This document shows, one piece after another, positions 35,080 to 46,957 of a stretch of DNA of 64,000 nucleotides. Each line of letters opens with the position of its first letter. Position 1 is the first letter of the stretch. The notes beneath the pieces are model-generated. The model worked only from the letters and a program-made list of their open reading frames with translations, did not search any database and was not told the DNA's origin. Made by a program: the position numbers and the translations under genes. This DNA comes from Jacaranda mimosifolia (taxonomy: Eukaryota; Streptophyta; Magnoliopsida; Lamiales; Bignoniaceae): the NCBI GenBank assembly GCA_018894105.1, contig CM032119.1:18989246-19053245 (forward strand), given 5' to 3'.

Positions 35080-36685
35080 TAATGTTTTTCTTTTTCCTTT
35101 TATTTAAGCAACAAATGGTTGTAGATTTTAAGCAGGTTGATGTCCCCATTCAACAGAGCAAAGATAGGAGTTCCAGGTAATAATTTGATGTCATTATTCA
35201 ATTTCTTTTATGTGGTTTCTTATCCATAAACTCTCTCCAATTTTTTCACATTTGTCACACAAATGGTTAGCTTTTTTACGTGAGCTTCTTTTGTCGATAA
35301 CAAATGTTCACCAAACTCAATTTTTCTTTTTCTTATTTTCAGCTTCCTAAAACCATATTTCAGCATGATAAAAAAAAAAAGAAAAATCTTCTATCATCTT
35401 CATTTACTCTATTTCTCATAAATTTTACATATTATGTATTAGGTAATATTGGCTTTTTCACATTTTCAACAAAGGTAATAAATTGTAAATATTTATTGGA
35501 AGTTATAAAAACCACGAAATAACAAGTTCCTTTGAGCCACACATTGGTTTTTCTATGAGACTAACAAAACCATGTAACTTTTAGTTACAAATAAATTTTC
35601 TGCAACTTTTTGTGGGGATTAACTAATAGCAATTTTTTCTTGTTTGCTTTCTTGAGTATTTGTTATTCTATGATTACACTTTAAAGTGCTTGAGAATGTT
35701 GTATAAAAAACTTCGTATCGCATTATCTACTATAGATTCTCCTTACTAATAAGTTTTATCATGTAGAATTTAAAATAAAATAAAAGTTTAAGCAAGCAGA
35801 ATGATCAGCCTGATCACCCTTGATTGAGCATATCACATTAAAATAATTAGTTGCATCACACCAAAACATCTTGAAGATAAATAAATTACACTAAAATATT
35901 TAGAAGATATAGAAATTTTGAAATGAAAAATAAAATATTAAAAATCATCATTTAAGTCAAAATACAACATAATAAAATTAACAATATGAAGATTTAAAAT
36001 TTTCTTGCAACGTTTGGTAATGGAATGTTTCAGGATAATGTGGTGGGATCTATACAACTTTTCTTGCTTTTCTTAATAGGGTATAAGAATGAGAAATTTT
36101 CGAACTTATATATGATAAGAGTAGATAATAATTCTAATATTGATTTTAACTTTTAGTGGCTGCTAAGTTTGCATGGCCGTTCGAGCAAGTATACTCTTTG
36201 ATTTATTTATTGGAAAAAAAAAATGAATAACATTTCCAATTCTATCATTTTTTATACTTTAATTTTTTTGAAAGCATCACATTTTTTAAAATGCAAACTG
36301 TAGACTAGAATAGGATTAATTGAGAATTAATATAATTAATTATAATTAGTAAGATTACTATGGCATGACGTGCATGTGATAATGTTTTATTGGGAAATAC
36401 TTAAATCCGGCCTTTGTTTATTGGGTCAACTTTTTCTATTCTTTTATTATTTAAACAATATAATTAGTTATATTATTAGAGGTATTGACAAATAATTTAA
36501 TTAATTATATCATTAGATTAAATAATGATTAATTCTTGGTGATCTTGAGATTGTGGAACAATTATAGTCCTTTCAATTTTAGGATCCAAATATATTTAGT
36601 TTTGAAGATATTTTATTAGTTTTCTTAATGTAATTTTTATGTATGGTTTAAATTTTTTTTATCATACATAGTGGTCTCCCTATGG
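35080..36685. other. AT-rich intergenic DNA
   Basis: No gene or element end was recognised. Open frames, such as one at 35304-35522, are low-complexity. Confidence 0.4.
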
Positions 36686-36686
36686 G

Positions 36687-37542
36687 TGTTCATGATGTGG
36701 TTTGGTTCGGTTTTGGGAAAAATCTCAATTAAACCAAATCAATCAATTTTGGTATAAGACCAACCATTCTCGGTTTTGTTCAATATGGAGAACCAAACCA
36801 ATCAAATTTAGTTTGGTTCAGTTTGATTTTTTAATTTTTCTTAATTTCAATTTTCAAGTATAGATGAAACAAAATCCTTTACATTTCTCATATAAATTAA
36901 CTTGCAAAAAGTGAAAGCTTAGTTTAAGAGAAAACATTATATAGTTGTAAAACCACATAACTTGAAATTGATAAGGTATAAAGTTAAAGAGACAAATACA
37001 CCAAAGCAACAAAGAGAATTGTTATTTTATTTTATATTGTCACGAAAGCAGTGAAAGAAACTAATAAGAACCACTTTTTTGTAATCATATAAGCCCATGT
37101 CAATATTTTTATAGCCTGCATGAAAGATGGCTTGTGCAATGGAAACTAAAAGGATTTAAGAAAAAGAAAAAGAAAAAATAAAACTATACAGAGGAGGAGC
37201 AAGCAAATAACATCTCCCCTCTGCATTACTACTTAATCGTATTATCAGCCAGACATTAATATTTCTCAATCATAAGCCTTCTCCCAATCATTCTCCACAT
37301 CACCAGAGACATCACTCACACCTTAAAGCTGAAATTATATACTTTGGAATGACCCTCCACTCAAGTCCATCACGAATATATAAAAATTGAGATTTTACTA
37401 ATTTATTATCAGTTCGATTTGGTTCAATTCGGTTTTGACTTTGCCAACCAAAAATCGAACCAAACCGTTTGGTTTTTTAAATTTTAAACCAAAGAAACCG
37501 ATTTAATTGATTTTTTAATCGGTTCAATACTTTTGACTACTA
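36687..37542. mobile_element. hAT-like MITE, related to the one at 62514
   Basis: The left part TATGGGTGTTCATGATGTGG is followed by GGTTTGGTTCGGTTTTG repeats. The right part, read inward, is TAGTAGTCAAAAGTATTGAA followed by GAACC/AAACCGTTTGG words. The right 200 bp, reversed, matches the left side of the 62514-63065 MITE (both share CAAACGGTTTGGTTCG and TTTTTGGTTGGCAAAGTC). No exact 8-bp TSD was found, so the ends are approximate. Confidence 0.65.
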
Positions 37543-37584
37543 ATCCTTATCGTTGTACATACTGCATCATGTCTATAAAATTAA

Positions 37585-39417
37585 GGGGGAATTACGGCTA
37601 CCCCCCTGAGATTTGGTGTAATTACAAAAAAACCCTCATTGTTTTGATAATTATAAATACCCCTCTGAACTTAATCACCGTCCAACATTTCAGCCAAGCC
37701 GTTAGGGTTTTACTGTACAATCGTTAAAAATTTGGGTAAAATTCCAAAAATACCCTTAGGCTAACTGATGGCATCTTTGACCTGGTTTGACTTTTTTTAG
37801 TGGACAAAAATACCCTCAGGGGTGGTATTATAAGATTTTTAATTAGTTAAGGGTGTATTTGTTTTTTTTTTTTTTTGTTTTGTTTGAGATCTTAAATGTA
37901 ATAAAATAAAGAAGAATCTAGGGTGAATTTAAAATAGTAAATGTATTTAAGATAATTTAATTATATTCAATTGAATTTAATAAGTAATAAAAATTAAAAA
38001 TATAAATCAAATCTATCATCTTGAGCATATAATTTTAATAATTGAAATGATATATTCAATAGTATTAAAAATAATAAGCATATCTAAAATAATTTAATTA
38101 AATTTATATCATTAAAATATAACATATTAGATTATGTTAAATATAAATTTATATTATTAAAATTATCTAATAATATTAAAATAGTAATATATATAATATT
38201 TTAATTGAATTCAATTCAATTTAACTAAAAAGTAAAATAAGTAAAAAACTAAAATAAATTAAATCTATCATGATAATATATTTTTAATAATTTTTAAAAT
38301 TAAAAAATAATAATGACATGTAACACCCCTAGATTTGGCATTTTAGAAAGTAAGATTTAAAAATTTAAATATTATTCGACAAAAATTTTGGGGCTCAAAA
38401 CACGAATAAGAAAGGACTTGATTGTAAGAATTTTAAAATTTTTGGTGGTCAACAAAATTAATTTTGATTAGCTAGGTCAATAGAGTCATTAACTAGTTCG
38501 AGGACTTAATTGAAATTGAGGAAAAAAAATTTGGGGTCAATATGAGGCACTCAAAGAGTTAAAAGGATTCAATTGAAATCTGAGAGGAAGTATTGGGGTG
38601 GAAATTACAATTTCAGAGAGTTGAAAAATATATACACAAGATCCCTCCTATTGTATCAAATTCTTCCATGCTTACTGTCACCATCCTCTCCAACCAGCAC
38701 CTCTCCGACGTTGGAAAAACTAGCAACCAAGCTAACCATTCTCTTTCCCTCGTCACAAGGAACGCATCGGTACCAAATTTGCCAAGAAACAACCAGCGAC
38801 TCGTCAGAAATTAAGCTCCAAACGGAGCCTCACAACGGTGGTGACAGGTTGCTTAGTTCCGGCGACGAAAACTCATAACAAGGAATGGGTTTTGATGGAC
38901 TCGATGAGAGGAATGTAATGGTGGTTTCAATTTTGTGATTTGACCAACGAAGAAAGAGAATGGAAGGTAGAGGCACGCGGTGGAGTTGAGCGGTTTTGCT
39001 TGAAATTGGCCAACGAAGTGAAGGGAAAAGTTGAAATTGATTTGGGGGTTTGATAGAGCGCAACAAAGCGCACCTTCTGGTGGCAGCAAAACCCAGTTCC
39101 AGTGGAGGCGCACAGTGGCTGTTCAGCGGGCAGCTGCAGTGGTCCAGCGAAAATTGAAGGTGATAAAAATATATCAAATAAACCCTCGTAAATTCAAAAA
39201 CATTACAAATAGGTCCAAGGGTATTTTTGTCTTTTGATATTTCTAATCAATTTTCTTTTTTTTTAAAATTTTTAACGAAAATGCATTTTGGTCATTTTAC
39301 ACTTTCCATCAGCATTACATTTAGGTCCCAAAGTTTAGGGGGGAATTTGTAATTTTCAAAACAATGAGGATTTTTTTTGTAATTACACCAAACCTCAGGG
39401 GTAACCGTAATTCACCC
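37585..39417. mobile_element. Mutator-like element (MULE-2), same TIR family as MULE-1
   Basis: 1833 bp. Left end GGGGGAATTACGGCTACCCC; right end read inward GGGTGAATTACGGTTACCCC. The TIRs extend about 80-90 bp (both contain CTCATTGTTTTGA and AAATTAC-like blocks). The TSD TAAAATTAA is exact at 37576-37584 and 39418-39426. The TIR matches that of MULE-1 (GGTGAATTAC and TGAGGT.TGG.GTAATTA), but the interiors are unrelated. No transposase is seen. Confidence 0.93.
38320..39165. other. Cargo of MULE-2
   Basis: The interior changes from AT-rich DNA to a more balanced composition at about 38570-39165, with open frames on both strands (38573-38878 plus; 39177-38830 and 39113-38853 minus). It might contain host gene or leader fragments (Pack-MULE style). 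The start TGTAACACCCCTAGATTTGG at 38330 resembles an LTR start, so a solo-LTR origin is an alternative. No product is recognised. Confidence 0.35.
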
Positions 39418-39902
39418 TAAAATTAATACCATAGCCACAAAGCTCTCTAACTGGGGACACTTATTTAAAAGTACCAAACAAACTTTCCACTTTTGTGATC
39501 AGTCCCCACTTAATTTTTGTTAGAAAAAACTCCCTAATTTTGTTAAAAGTTTAGATATCACTCCCCACTCACTTGATTTGACAAAAATGCCCTTAAATAT
39601 AATATTTTTCATTAATTTTTTCTCATTTCTTCTTCTTCTTCTTCATCCAGACAAGCAAACAGTAAACACTATCATACCAGAAATAGAAAGAACAGAAAAA
39701 ACGCAACAAGCTCCACGGCGGGAACAAGAATAACGTTAGAGCCAAAAACCACAAACCCGATAGCTGCATTGTCTTCTTCTCTTTTTATTTTCATCATTTT
39801 CAGGTTTCTTCTTCTTCTCAGTTTCTTCTTAGTTGCTTCTGAGTTTCTTATATTTTCTGACAATGTCAACCAGTAGTGAAGTAGAAGTGTTCAATCAAGT
39901 TA

Positions 39903-40136
39903 ATGGACATATACATTAATCTCGCAAGAAAATGGAGTGAAATCAACGTCGAACACTTCAGTTTGCAATACATAGCTCAACATCAAAGATTATACATGAG
40001 TTTGACTGATGATGACGGTGTCATGAATATGGCCTTTCTGCATTTGACATTGAAGATGAACGTTTTTGACATCCTGGTAAACCGAAAGGATGAATTGAGC
40101 AGCAGTGCAAAGAAAAGCAGTGATGATTTAAGGTAA
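39903..40136 (+). pseudogene. MULE-3 transposase N-terminal (MuDR-like) fragment
   Basis: 77 residues with DIYINLARKWSEINVEHFSL, QRLYMSLTDDDGVMNMAFLH and TLKMNVFDILVNRKDE. This is the arrangement of the MuDR N-terminal domain, a beta-rich segment with D(D/E)DV.NM followed by a conserved hydrophobic strand. The open part ends AAGGTAATAC, which could be a splice donor. Downstream the expected catalytic domain is absent and repeats begin at once. Assignment is by pattern. Confidence 0.5.
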
Positions 40137-41620
40137 TACTTCTACAGAATCTAAATTGTACTGCAGTTTGTAAAGTTTTGTACTTGAAGTGTTCTAAAAT
40201 TGTACTTTATTATGTAAGTTTTATACTTCAAGTGTTCTATTAATGGATTATCCAAAATTGTACTGCAACTTCTAGCAGTTTATACTTGAAGTGTTCCTAA
40301 ACTATACGTCTTCTATATAAAATTATTCTTTTGATTTTCTGAAACTATACTTCATTTTATCAAAGATTATACTATATTTATTGAAGTTATATACTTTAAG
40401 TGTTATATTTATCAATTAACCAAAATATATTGTAGTTGCTAGGGCTTTATACTTCAAGAGTTCTGAAATTGTACTTCACTTTATCTAAAATTGTACTTCT
40501 ATTTTATGAAATTATACTTTCTTTTGTACTTCATTTTATCTAAACATGTATTTTATTCATTGAAGTTCTATACTTAAAGTGTTTCGAAATTGTACTTCAT
40601 TTTACCTAAACTTATACTTTAGTTATTTGAATCTATTATTTAAGTTTAAAGTGTTTTACTAATGGATTATTCAAAAATTGTACTGCAATTGCTAAAGTTT
40701 TATACTTCAAGTGTTTTGAAATTGTACTTCACTTTATCTAAAATTGTACTTCTATTTTTTGAAATTATACTTCATTCATACATTGTTTTACCTAAACATG
40801 TACTCTATTCATTGAAGTTCTATACTTCAAGTGTTCTGAAATTGTACTTCATTTTATCTAAACTTGTACTTTAATTATCTGAATCTATTATTTAAGTTTT
40901 ATACTTCAAGTGTTCTACTAATGGATTATCCAAAATCGTATTGCAATTGCTAAGGATTTTTACTTCAAGTGTTCTAAAATTGTACTTCTTTTTATATAAA
41001 ATTGTACTTCTATTTTCTGAAATTATACTTCATTTTACATAAGCATGTACTCTATTCATTGAAGTTCTATACTTCAAGTGTTTCGAAATTGTACTTTATT
41101 TTATCTAAACTTATACTTCAGTTATTTGAATCTATTATTTAAGTTTTAAGTGTCTTACTAATGAATTATCCAAAAATTGTACCGCAATTATTAAGATTTT
41201 ATACTTCAGGTGTTCTGAAATTATACTTCACTTTATCTAAAATTGTACTTTTATTTTTTAAAATTATACTTCATTTTATACATCATTTTACCTAAACTTG
41301 TACTCTATTCATTGAAGTTCTATACTTCAAGTGTTCCAAACTTATACTTCAGTTATCTAAATCTATTATTTAAGTTTCAAGTATTCTACTAATGGATTAT
41401 TCAAAAATTGTGTTGCAATTGCTAAGGTTTTATACTTCAGGTGTTCTGAAATTGTACTTCACTTTATCAAAAATTATATTTCTGTTTTTTGAAATTATAC
41501 TTCATTTTATACATCATTTTATCTAAACTTATACTATATTCATTGAATTTCTATACTTCAAGTGTTCCTAAATTTTACTTTATTTTATCAAAATTTGTAC
41601 TCTCGAGTCAAAGTCACTTT
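40137..41620 (+). repeat. Tandem array 1 of MULE-3 (about 230-260 bp higher-order unit)
   Basis: A long unit is repeated about five times. The marker ATGGATTATYCAAAA recurs near 40242, 40661, 40921, 41161 and 41391, and each unit contains several copies of ATACTTCAAGTGTTCT and TTGTACTTCATTTTATCTAA. It is a repeat of repeats on one strand. Frames read through it (for example 40662-40874) are chance. Confidence 0.85.
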
Positions 41621-41640
41621 CATCGTATGACTTTACCGAT

Positions 41641-41886
41641 CAATATTACCAAGTTGAGATGTATCAACAAGCATACCAATCAGTGATAAATACTATTCCT
41701 ACGTATGATATGCATATGTTCCCTCTAGATGATGATTGCGTCATTAATGCACCTGATTGCCGATCTCAACCTGGGCATAGAAGGACACAGAGGATTCCAT
41801 CACAAATTGATAAACGTGTAATTAAGTGTAAAAGATGTGGTAGAACAGGGCATAATCATCGAATCTGCAAAGAATCAGTAATCTAG
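41641..41886 (+). pseudogene. MULE-3 transposase C-terminal zinc knuckle
   Basis: It reads NTIPTYDMHMFPLDDDC, GHRRTQRIPSQIDKRV, then CKRCGRTGHNHRICKE before a stop at 41886. The CCHC knuckle C-x2-C-x4-H-x4-C and the upstream IPTYDMHM / RRT.RIPS segment are the usual C-terminal end of plant MULE transposases, after the SWIM domain. The SWIM and catalytic parts are not present upstream, where array 1 lies instead. Confidence 0.8.
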
Positions 41887-42440
41887 CTAAATTTTGTACC
41901 TTAATCTAGGAGATTTATACTTGATTTCATGACATTTGTACTTTATTTCGGTAATCATGTACTTAATTTAGCGTGAAATTGGTATTTTTGTATATTGTCC
42001 GAGATATCAATTATTTTGTACCCCAATCTGGGAGAACTATACTTGGTGTCATGACGATTATACTTTATTTCGGCAACTATGTATTTGATTTAGCGTGAAA
42101 TTGGCATTTTTGTATGTTTTCAGAGATATCAGTTATTTTGCACCCTAATCTGGGAGAATTGTACTTCATTTCGGCAATTATGTATTTGATTTAGCGTGAA
42201 ATTGGCATTTTTGCATGTTGTCCGAGATATCAATTTTTTTGTACCCCAATTTGGTAGATTGTACTTGATTTCATGACATTTGTACTTCTTTTTGGCAATA
42301 ATGTACTTGTTTAGCGTGGAAGTTAGCAAATGGCTGTTGTCCAAGATATAGTGCTTTCGTACCTTAATCTGAAAGATTTATATTTGATTTCACGACATTT
42401 GTATTTCATTTCGGCCATTATGTACTCCATTTCTTAATAT
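41887..42440 (+). repeat. Tandem array 2 of MULE-3 (about 105-120 bp unit)
   Basis: About four copies of a unit with TTTGTACCTTAATCTRGGAGA, TTGTACTTYATTTCGGYAAT and TTTAGCGTGAAATTGG (the last near 41967, 42087, 42191 and, decayed, 42313). It begins directly after the zinc-knuckle stop codon. Confidence 0.8.
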
Positions 42441-42769
42441 TTTTACTAATATTGTTGAATTAAAATTTGTTCCATGATTTGCTTTTTAAGTCTCAGTAAT
42501 TAATAACCAAACTCTAAAAATGTGTGTAATATTTATTATATGAATAAAATAATATTAAAGTTTTAAAGTATTAACCACTAATGTTCAACGAATGAATGTT
42601 ATCAATCGCAGTAATATAAAGAATACTTACGCTTTCAAAGATATAAACAAATGAGCATTTGACAATAATATTCACCCTATAACCTGTACAAATACGTACT
42701 TCATCTGATCCGATAATCTCAAAATATTATATTTGACTATCACTACAATTATTGGAGACTAATTATTCA

Positions 42770-43565
42770 ATTGCAATAAGTGTACTTCAACATAACACCA
42801 TTTATACTTTGTTTGTTCTATATTTGTACTTTATCTTCATCATATTGTACTCAAATTCACTGCCCGATTTCAATTTAATTGAGGTGTACTTCAACATAAC
42901 ACCATTTATACTTTGTTTGTTCCATATTTGTACTTCATTTCTATCATATTATACTCAAATTCACTGTTCAATTTCAATTTAGTTGAAGTGTACTTCAACA
43001 TAACACCATTTATATTTTGTTTGTTCTACGTTTGTACTTCATTTACATCATATTGTACTCAAATTCACTGTCCAACTTCAATTTAATTGAAGTGTACTTC
43101 AACATAACACCATTTATACTTTGTTTGTACTTCATTTCCATCATATTATACTCAAATTCACTGTCCGGTTTCAATTTAATTGAACTGTACTTTAACATAA
43201 CAACATTTATACTTTATTTGTTCTACGTTTGTACTTCATCTTCCTCATATTATACTCAAATTCACTGCTCGATTTCAATTTAATTGAACTGTATTTCAAT
43301 ATAACACAATTTATACTGTATTTGTTCTATATTTATACTTTATTTCCATCATATTATACTTAAATTCACTACCTAATTTCAATTTAATTGAAGTGTACTT
43401 CAACATAACACCATTTATACTTTATTTTTTCTATATTTGTACTTCATTTCCATCATATTGTACTCAAATTCACTGCTCGATTTCAATTGAATTGAAGTGT
43501 ACTTCAACATAACACAATTTTTACTTTGTTCGTTCTACATTTGTATTTCATTTCCCTCATATTGT
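42770..43565 (+). repeat. Tandem array 3 of MULE-3 (about 100-108 bp unit)
   Basis: Eight copies: GTGTACTTCAACATAACACC near 42780, 42888, 42989, 43092, 43189, 43289, 43396 and 43498. Each is followed by TTTGTACTTCATTTCCATCA and ACTCAAATTCACTGYYCGAT. Some open frames run through because the unit is poor in stop codons in one frame. Confidence 0.88.
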
Positions 43566-43689
43566 ATTGAAATCAAAATATTATAAATGCTTGATGGAAA
43601 ATTATACTTACATACAAAATAATATTATAAACAAAGTACGCTTCAATTTACATATGTATGTACATACAAAGTATGATTCAAACCCTACA

Positions 43690-45345
43690 GGCTTAAATGT
43701 TTTGTACTACAATTGCTTCTAAAATGTACTATAGATACACAGGTTATATACTACATTTTCAGTTAATGTATACTACATGCCTGAATATTTTTGTACTACA
43801 GATGCTTCTAAAATGTACTGCATATATGCAAATATTAAATTATAATTTAATTTAATCTACAGGCTTGAATGTTTTGTACTACAGATTCTTCTAAAATGTA
43901 CTGCAGTTACATAGATTATATGCTACACTTTTGCCTGATGTGTACTGCAAGCATAAATGTTCATACTATATTTGCTTCTAAAATATACTGCAGTTACACA
44001 GATTATATACTACACTTTCATTTAATGTATACTGCAGGCTTAAATATTTTGTACTACAGTTGCTTCTAAACTATACTACAGATATACAGATTATATACTA
44101 TATTTTCAGTAATGTATATTGCACGCTTGAATATTTTTGTACTACAGATGCTTATAAAATATACTGCATATACACTATTATATACTATAATTTCATTTAA
44201 TCTATTGGCTTGAATGTTTTGTACTACATTTTCGCAACTTCCTCTCCCGGTGTCCAAATCACTTGCCGCTTGAACCGTTGGATAGCTCTCGGCTTATACA
44301 TTAACTCCACAAAGTTCCAGCTCTGTCCGATTCTCCATGGAACAGTAATTTCCCTCGCAATAAGCTGGAATTACAGCATTGCCACTGCACTGCCGCATTC
44401 TAAAGATCTTCGCCGTTTCCTATCCAAACGGAACCGTCTACTGGTGAAACTTGGTGGGAACGTTGCCAACACCTCAAGGAACACCCCACTGAAACAGTTT
44501 CACAAAATTCCTTTTCCAAGCCACTCTACTCAATGCATCTTTGCACTACTTGCGTGCAGTAAGACCGCTCCAGGTCGCCCTCAATGTTCGGTGCCCAAAC
44601 GGACACGGAATGACTTCAAACTTGGTGGGAAGCATCCTCATAACTTAAGGAATATGCCATTGAAATAGTTTTTCAAACCGCACCTCGTAAGAGTCTCGGC
44701 TCATGGGCTTTTTTCGCCTTACCGAGTGAGCCAACAACGCCTTGTCGCTCCTAATGCCCCTTAAAGTCAAGGTTGCCATTCTTCTCTAATGAGCGACCCA
44801 TGACATTCTCCCCCACTTGATCCGTTGACATCCTCATCAACATATACATAAGGACTCGAAGTGTATGCGGTGCCCCAACTCAACTCTGATCTCTTTTTGC
44901 ACCGGATGAATTTAGCTCCTCTTTACACAGATTATATACTATACTTTCATTTAATGTATACTACAGACTTAAATATTTTGTACTACAGTTGCTTCTAAAA
45001 TGTACTACAAATATACAAATTATATACTACATTTTCAGTTAACGTATACTGCATGCTTGAATGCTTTTGTACTATAGATGCTTCTAAAATGTACTGCATG
45101 CACACAAATTATATACTATAATTTCATTTAATCTGCAGCTTTGAATATTTTGTACTACAAATACTTTTAAAATGTACTGCAGTTACATAGATTATATACT
45201 ACACTTTTGCTTAATGTGTACTGCAAGCTTGAATATTTATACTACATTTGCTTTTAAAATATACTACAGTTATACAAATTATATACTACACTTTTGCTTA
45301 ATGTGTACTGCAAGCTTAGATGTTTTGTACCACAAATAATATACT
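43690..45345 (+). repeat. Tandem array 4 of MULE-3 (TGTACTACAG-type unit)
   Basis: Many copies of a unit of about 100 bp: TTGAATGTTTTGTACTACAG, ATGCTTCTAAAATGTACTGC, ACAGATTATATACTACACTT and TTAATGTGTACTGCAAGCTT. It is interrupted by a different sequence at about 44227-44930 and resumes mid-unit. Confidence 0.85.
44227..44930. other. GC-richer insertion within array 4
   Basis: About 700 bp that is not repeat-like and has much higher GC than the array. It contains an imperfect duplication of about 75 bp: ACTTGGTGGGAACGTTGCCA ... AAACAGTTT near 44450-44505, and ACTTGGTGGGAAGCATCCTC ... AAATAGTTT near 44620-44671. The right part has CCCATGACATTCTCCCCCAC. It may be a piece of a retroelement or a gene. 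No TSD or ends were found, and the 44210-44668 frame has no recognised product. Confidence 0.55.
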
Positions 45346-45985
45346 ACCACTTTCAGATAATTTCATCTTATAATTTCAGGTAAAAAGAAGTATAAACCTC
45401 AAAAAAGTGAAGTACAACTTTTATGCCTTTCAAGTACAAATCAAAAACTTCCCATCTCACAAATAAAATTATATATATCAATTGGGTTCAAGTGTTTAAC
45501 AACTAAATAGGAAATAAAAACCCTAAACATGAGAAAATAGACAAGAAATAAGTATAACACTGAAAAATCACAGACATTTAAAACTGTAAATGCAGAAAAC
45601 ATACATTTGTTTCTTTTTATCACTTCTTTTTGTATTTCGCTTCTTGTTGCCATTGTTTCTCCTTCCATTGTCACAAAAAAAATGGCAAAAATTTTGGTGT
45701 CTTTTTTTTTTTTCTTTCTCCCATCAATGGCAGAGGAACAATTTCGCGCCCTTTTGTTTGGCCGCTTGGAGAAGTCGTCGATTTTAGAAAAAAAATAAAT
45801 GAAAGCATTCTTCTTGAAGAGAAAAACGCATTTCTCAGGTATTTTTGTTGTTTTCTCTAACTACAAGGATATATGTGTCTTTCTAAAAGATATGGGGAGT
45901 GATTTCTAAGTTTTGTGAAAAAGTAGGGAGTTTAGTGTGTAAAAATTCAAATGGGGACTGATCACTAAAATGAAAGTAGGATTAG

Positions 45986-46957
45986 GGATTTTTTTCTAAT
46001 TAACCGATAAAAGAACAACAAAAACCACCAAAACAATAAAAAATGAAGAACTCCCAAAAAAAAAAAAAAAAAAAAAAACATATAAAGAACCATCACAAAG
46101 GCATGCACTGGCATATATATAGAAACCTTCCTTTTTGAAGAAGAACTAAAAAGAGGCAATCTCATAGAAAGAGCAGAAAGATAATACAAAATAGCAACTA
46201 TACCAGCTTCAGACAAATAGAATGACTAAACTAGATTGCATTATGCGTAAATCAATATCCACAACAAAGTTTAGGACAAGAAGCAAAGTATGGCTACCAA
46301 CTCAGCTAGAGAGTACAATTTTTTTCCTTTTTCAAGCCATACAACACACCACCAACGAAAAAGAAAATAGAGAGTGCAACATTTTATTTTTTTTTTGGAT
46401 TTCCCATTTCCTAAAACTATCTGTAACCTCTGCTGAACCGAACCCTAATTTTTGAAGCCTCCATAATACAATCCATCAGCCATTCCACAGTCATCCCCTC
46501 CTTTCCCTCCAAAAAGGATATAACCCCCGCTACAGATTTGACAACTCCGTACGATACCCATCACCTAATACCCCAATTTCCACTGACCAATTTCTACTCT
46601 CACCTCAGCTCCCGAAACTTCTCACGCCTTTTCCCTCAGAAGCATTCCAATGAGATGAAAACAACCCAAACAAACAAATAAAAGTCGCAATCTTTCCATC
46701 AAACCATAGAAACACGTTTCTTCTGATTTTTCCACTGGGCCCACTGTTAAATAAGTAAAATTTCGCACCCACACAACCTGCACATGACAACATACAACCT
46801 GAGAAAGTAGTGTTAAATCCATACGGCGTTGTTTTAAGCAAACATGGGGAAAAAAATAAAAAAATTGGGCATGCAGTGCGGCATTGTTGCCATATGCAAC
46901 CCAATATATATCTATATATATATATATATACATATTAGACTAATATGTATATACATA
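45986..46957. other. Unassigned DNA between MULE-3 and the Helitron
   Basis: Contains an A-run at about 46056-46078 and a segment of mixed composition at 46430-46860 with overlapping minus-strand frames (46904-46605 and 46933-46622) that I cannot identify. A (TA)n run lies at about 46907-46930. Confidence 0.35.

Larger units (their letters stand above)
39480..45985 (+). mobile_element. MULE-3: transposase remnants plus large tandem-repeat arrays
   Basis: The ends form an imperfect inverted repeat of about 90 bp: left CTTTTGTGATCAGTCCCCAC ... AGATATCACTCCCCA; right, read inward, TTTTAGTGATCAGTCCCCAT ... AGAAATCACTCCCCA. Between them lie an N-terminal MuDR-like segment (39903-40136) and a C-terminal zinc knuckle (41641-41886). 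These are separated and followed by repeats built on TGTACTTCA or TGTACTACA words. The catalytic core of a MULE transposase is missing. I did not find the 9-bp TSD, so the outer ends are approximate. Confidence 0.65.

Noticed and set aside
38330..39300. Possible solo LTR inside MULE-2, starting TGTAACACCCC
   Set aside because: No matching CA end and no 5-bp duplication could be found; left as unidentified cargo.
40662..43283. Open frames within the TGTACTTCA repeat arrays
   Set aside because: They are translations of low-complexity tandem repeats, with Leu/Tyr/Ser-rich periodic products.
42780..43560. Regular repeat spacing, considered as a CRISPR array
   Set aside because: The repeats are contiguous in a plant nuclear context, with no unique spacers; this is an ordinary tandem array.
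44210..44668. 152-aa open frame in the GC-richer insertion
   Set aside because: It begins in array sequence and contains an internal duplication. No domain was recognised, so I did not call it a gene.
46605..46933. Overlapping minus-strand frames of about 100 aa upstream of the Helitron candidate
   Set aside because: There are two different frames over the same DNA, without motif or start context; it could be leader DNA of a neighbour gene but is not supported.
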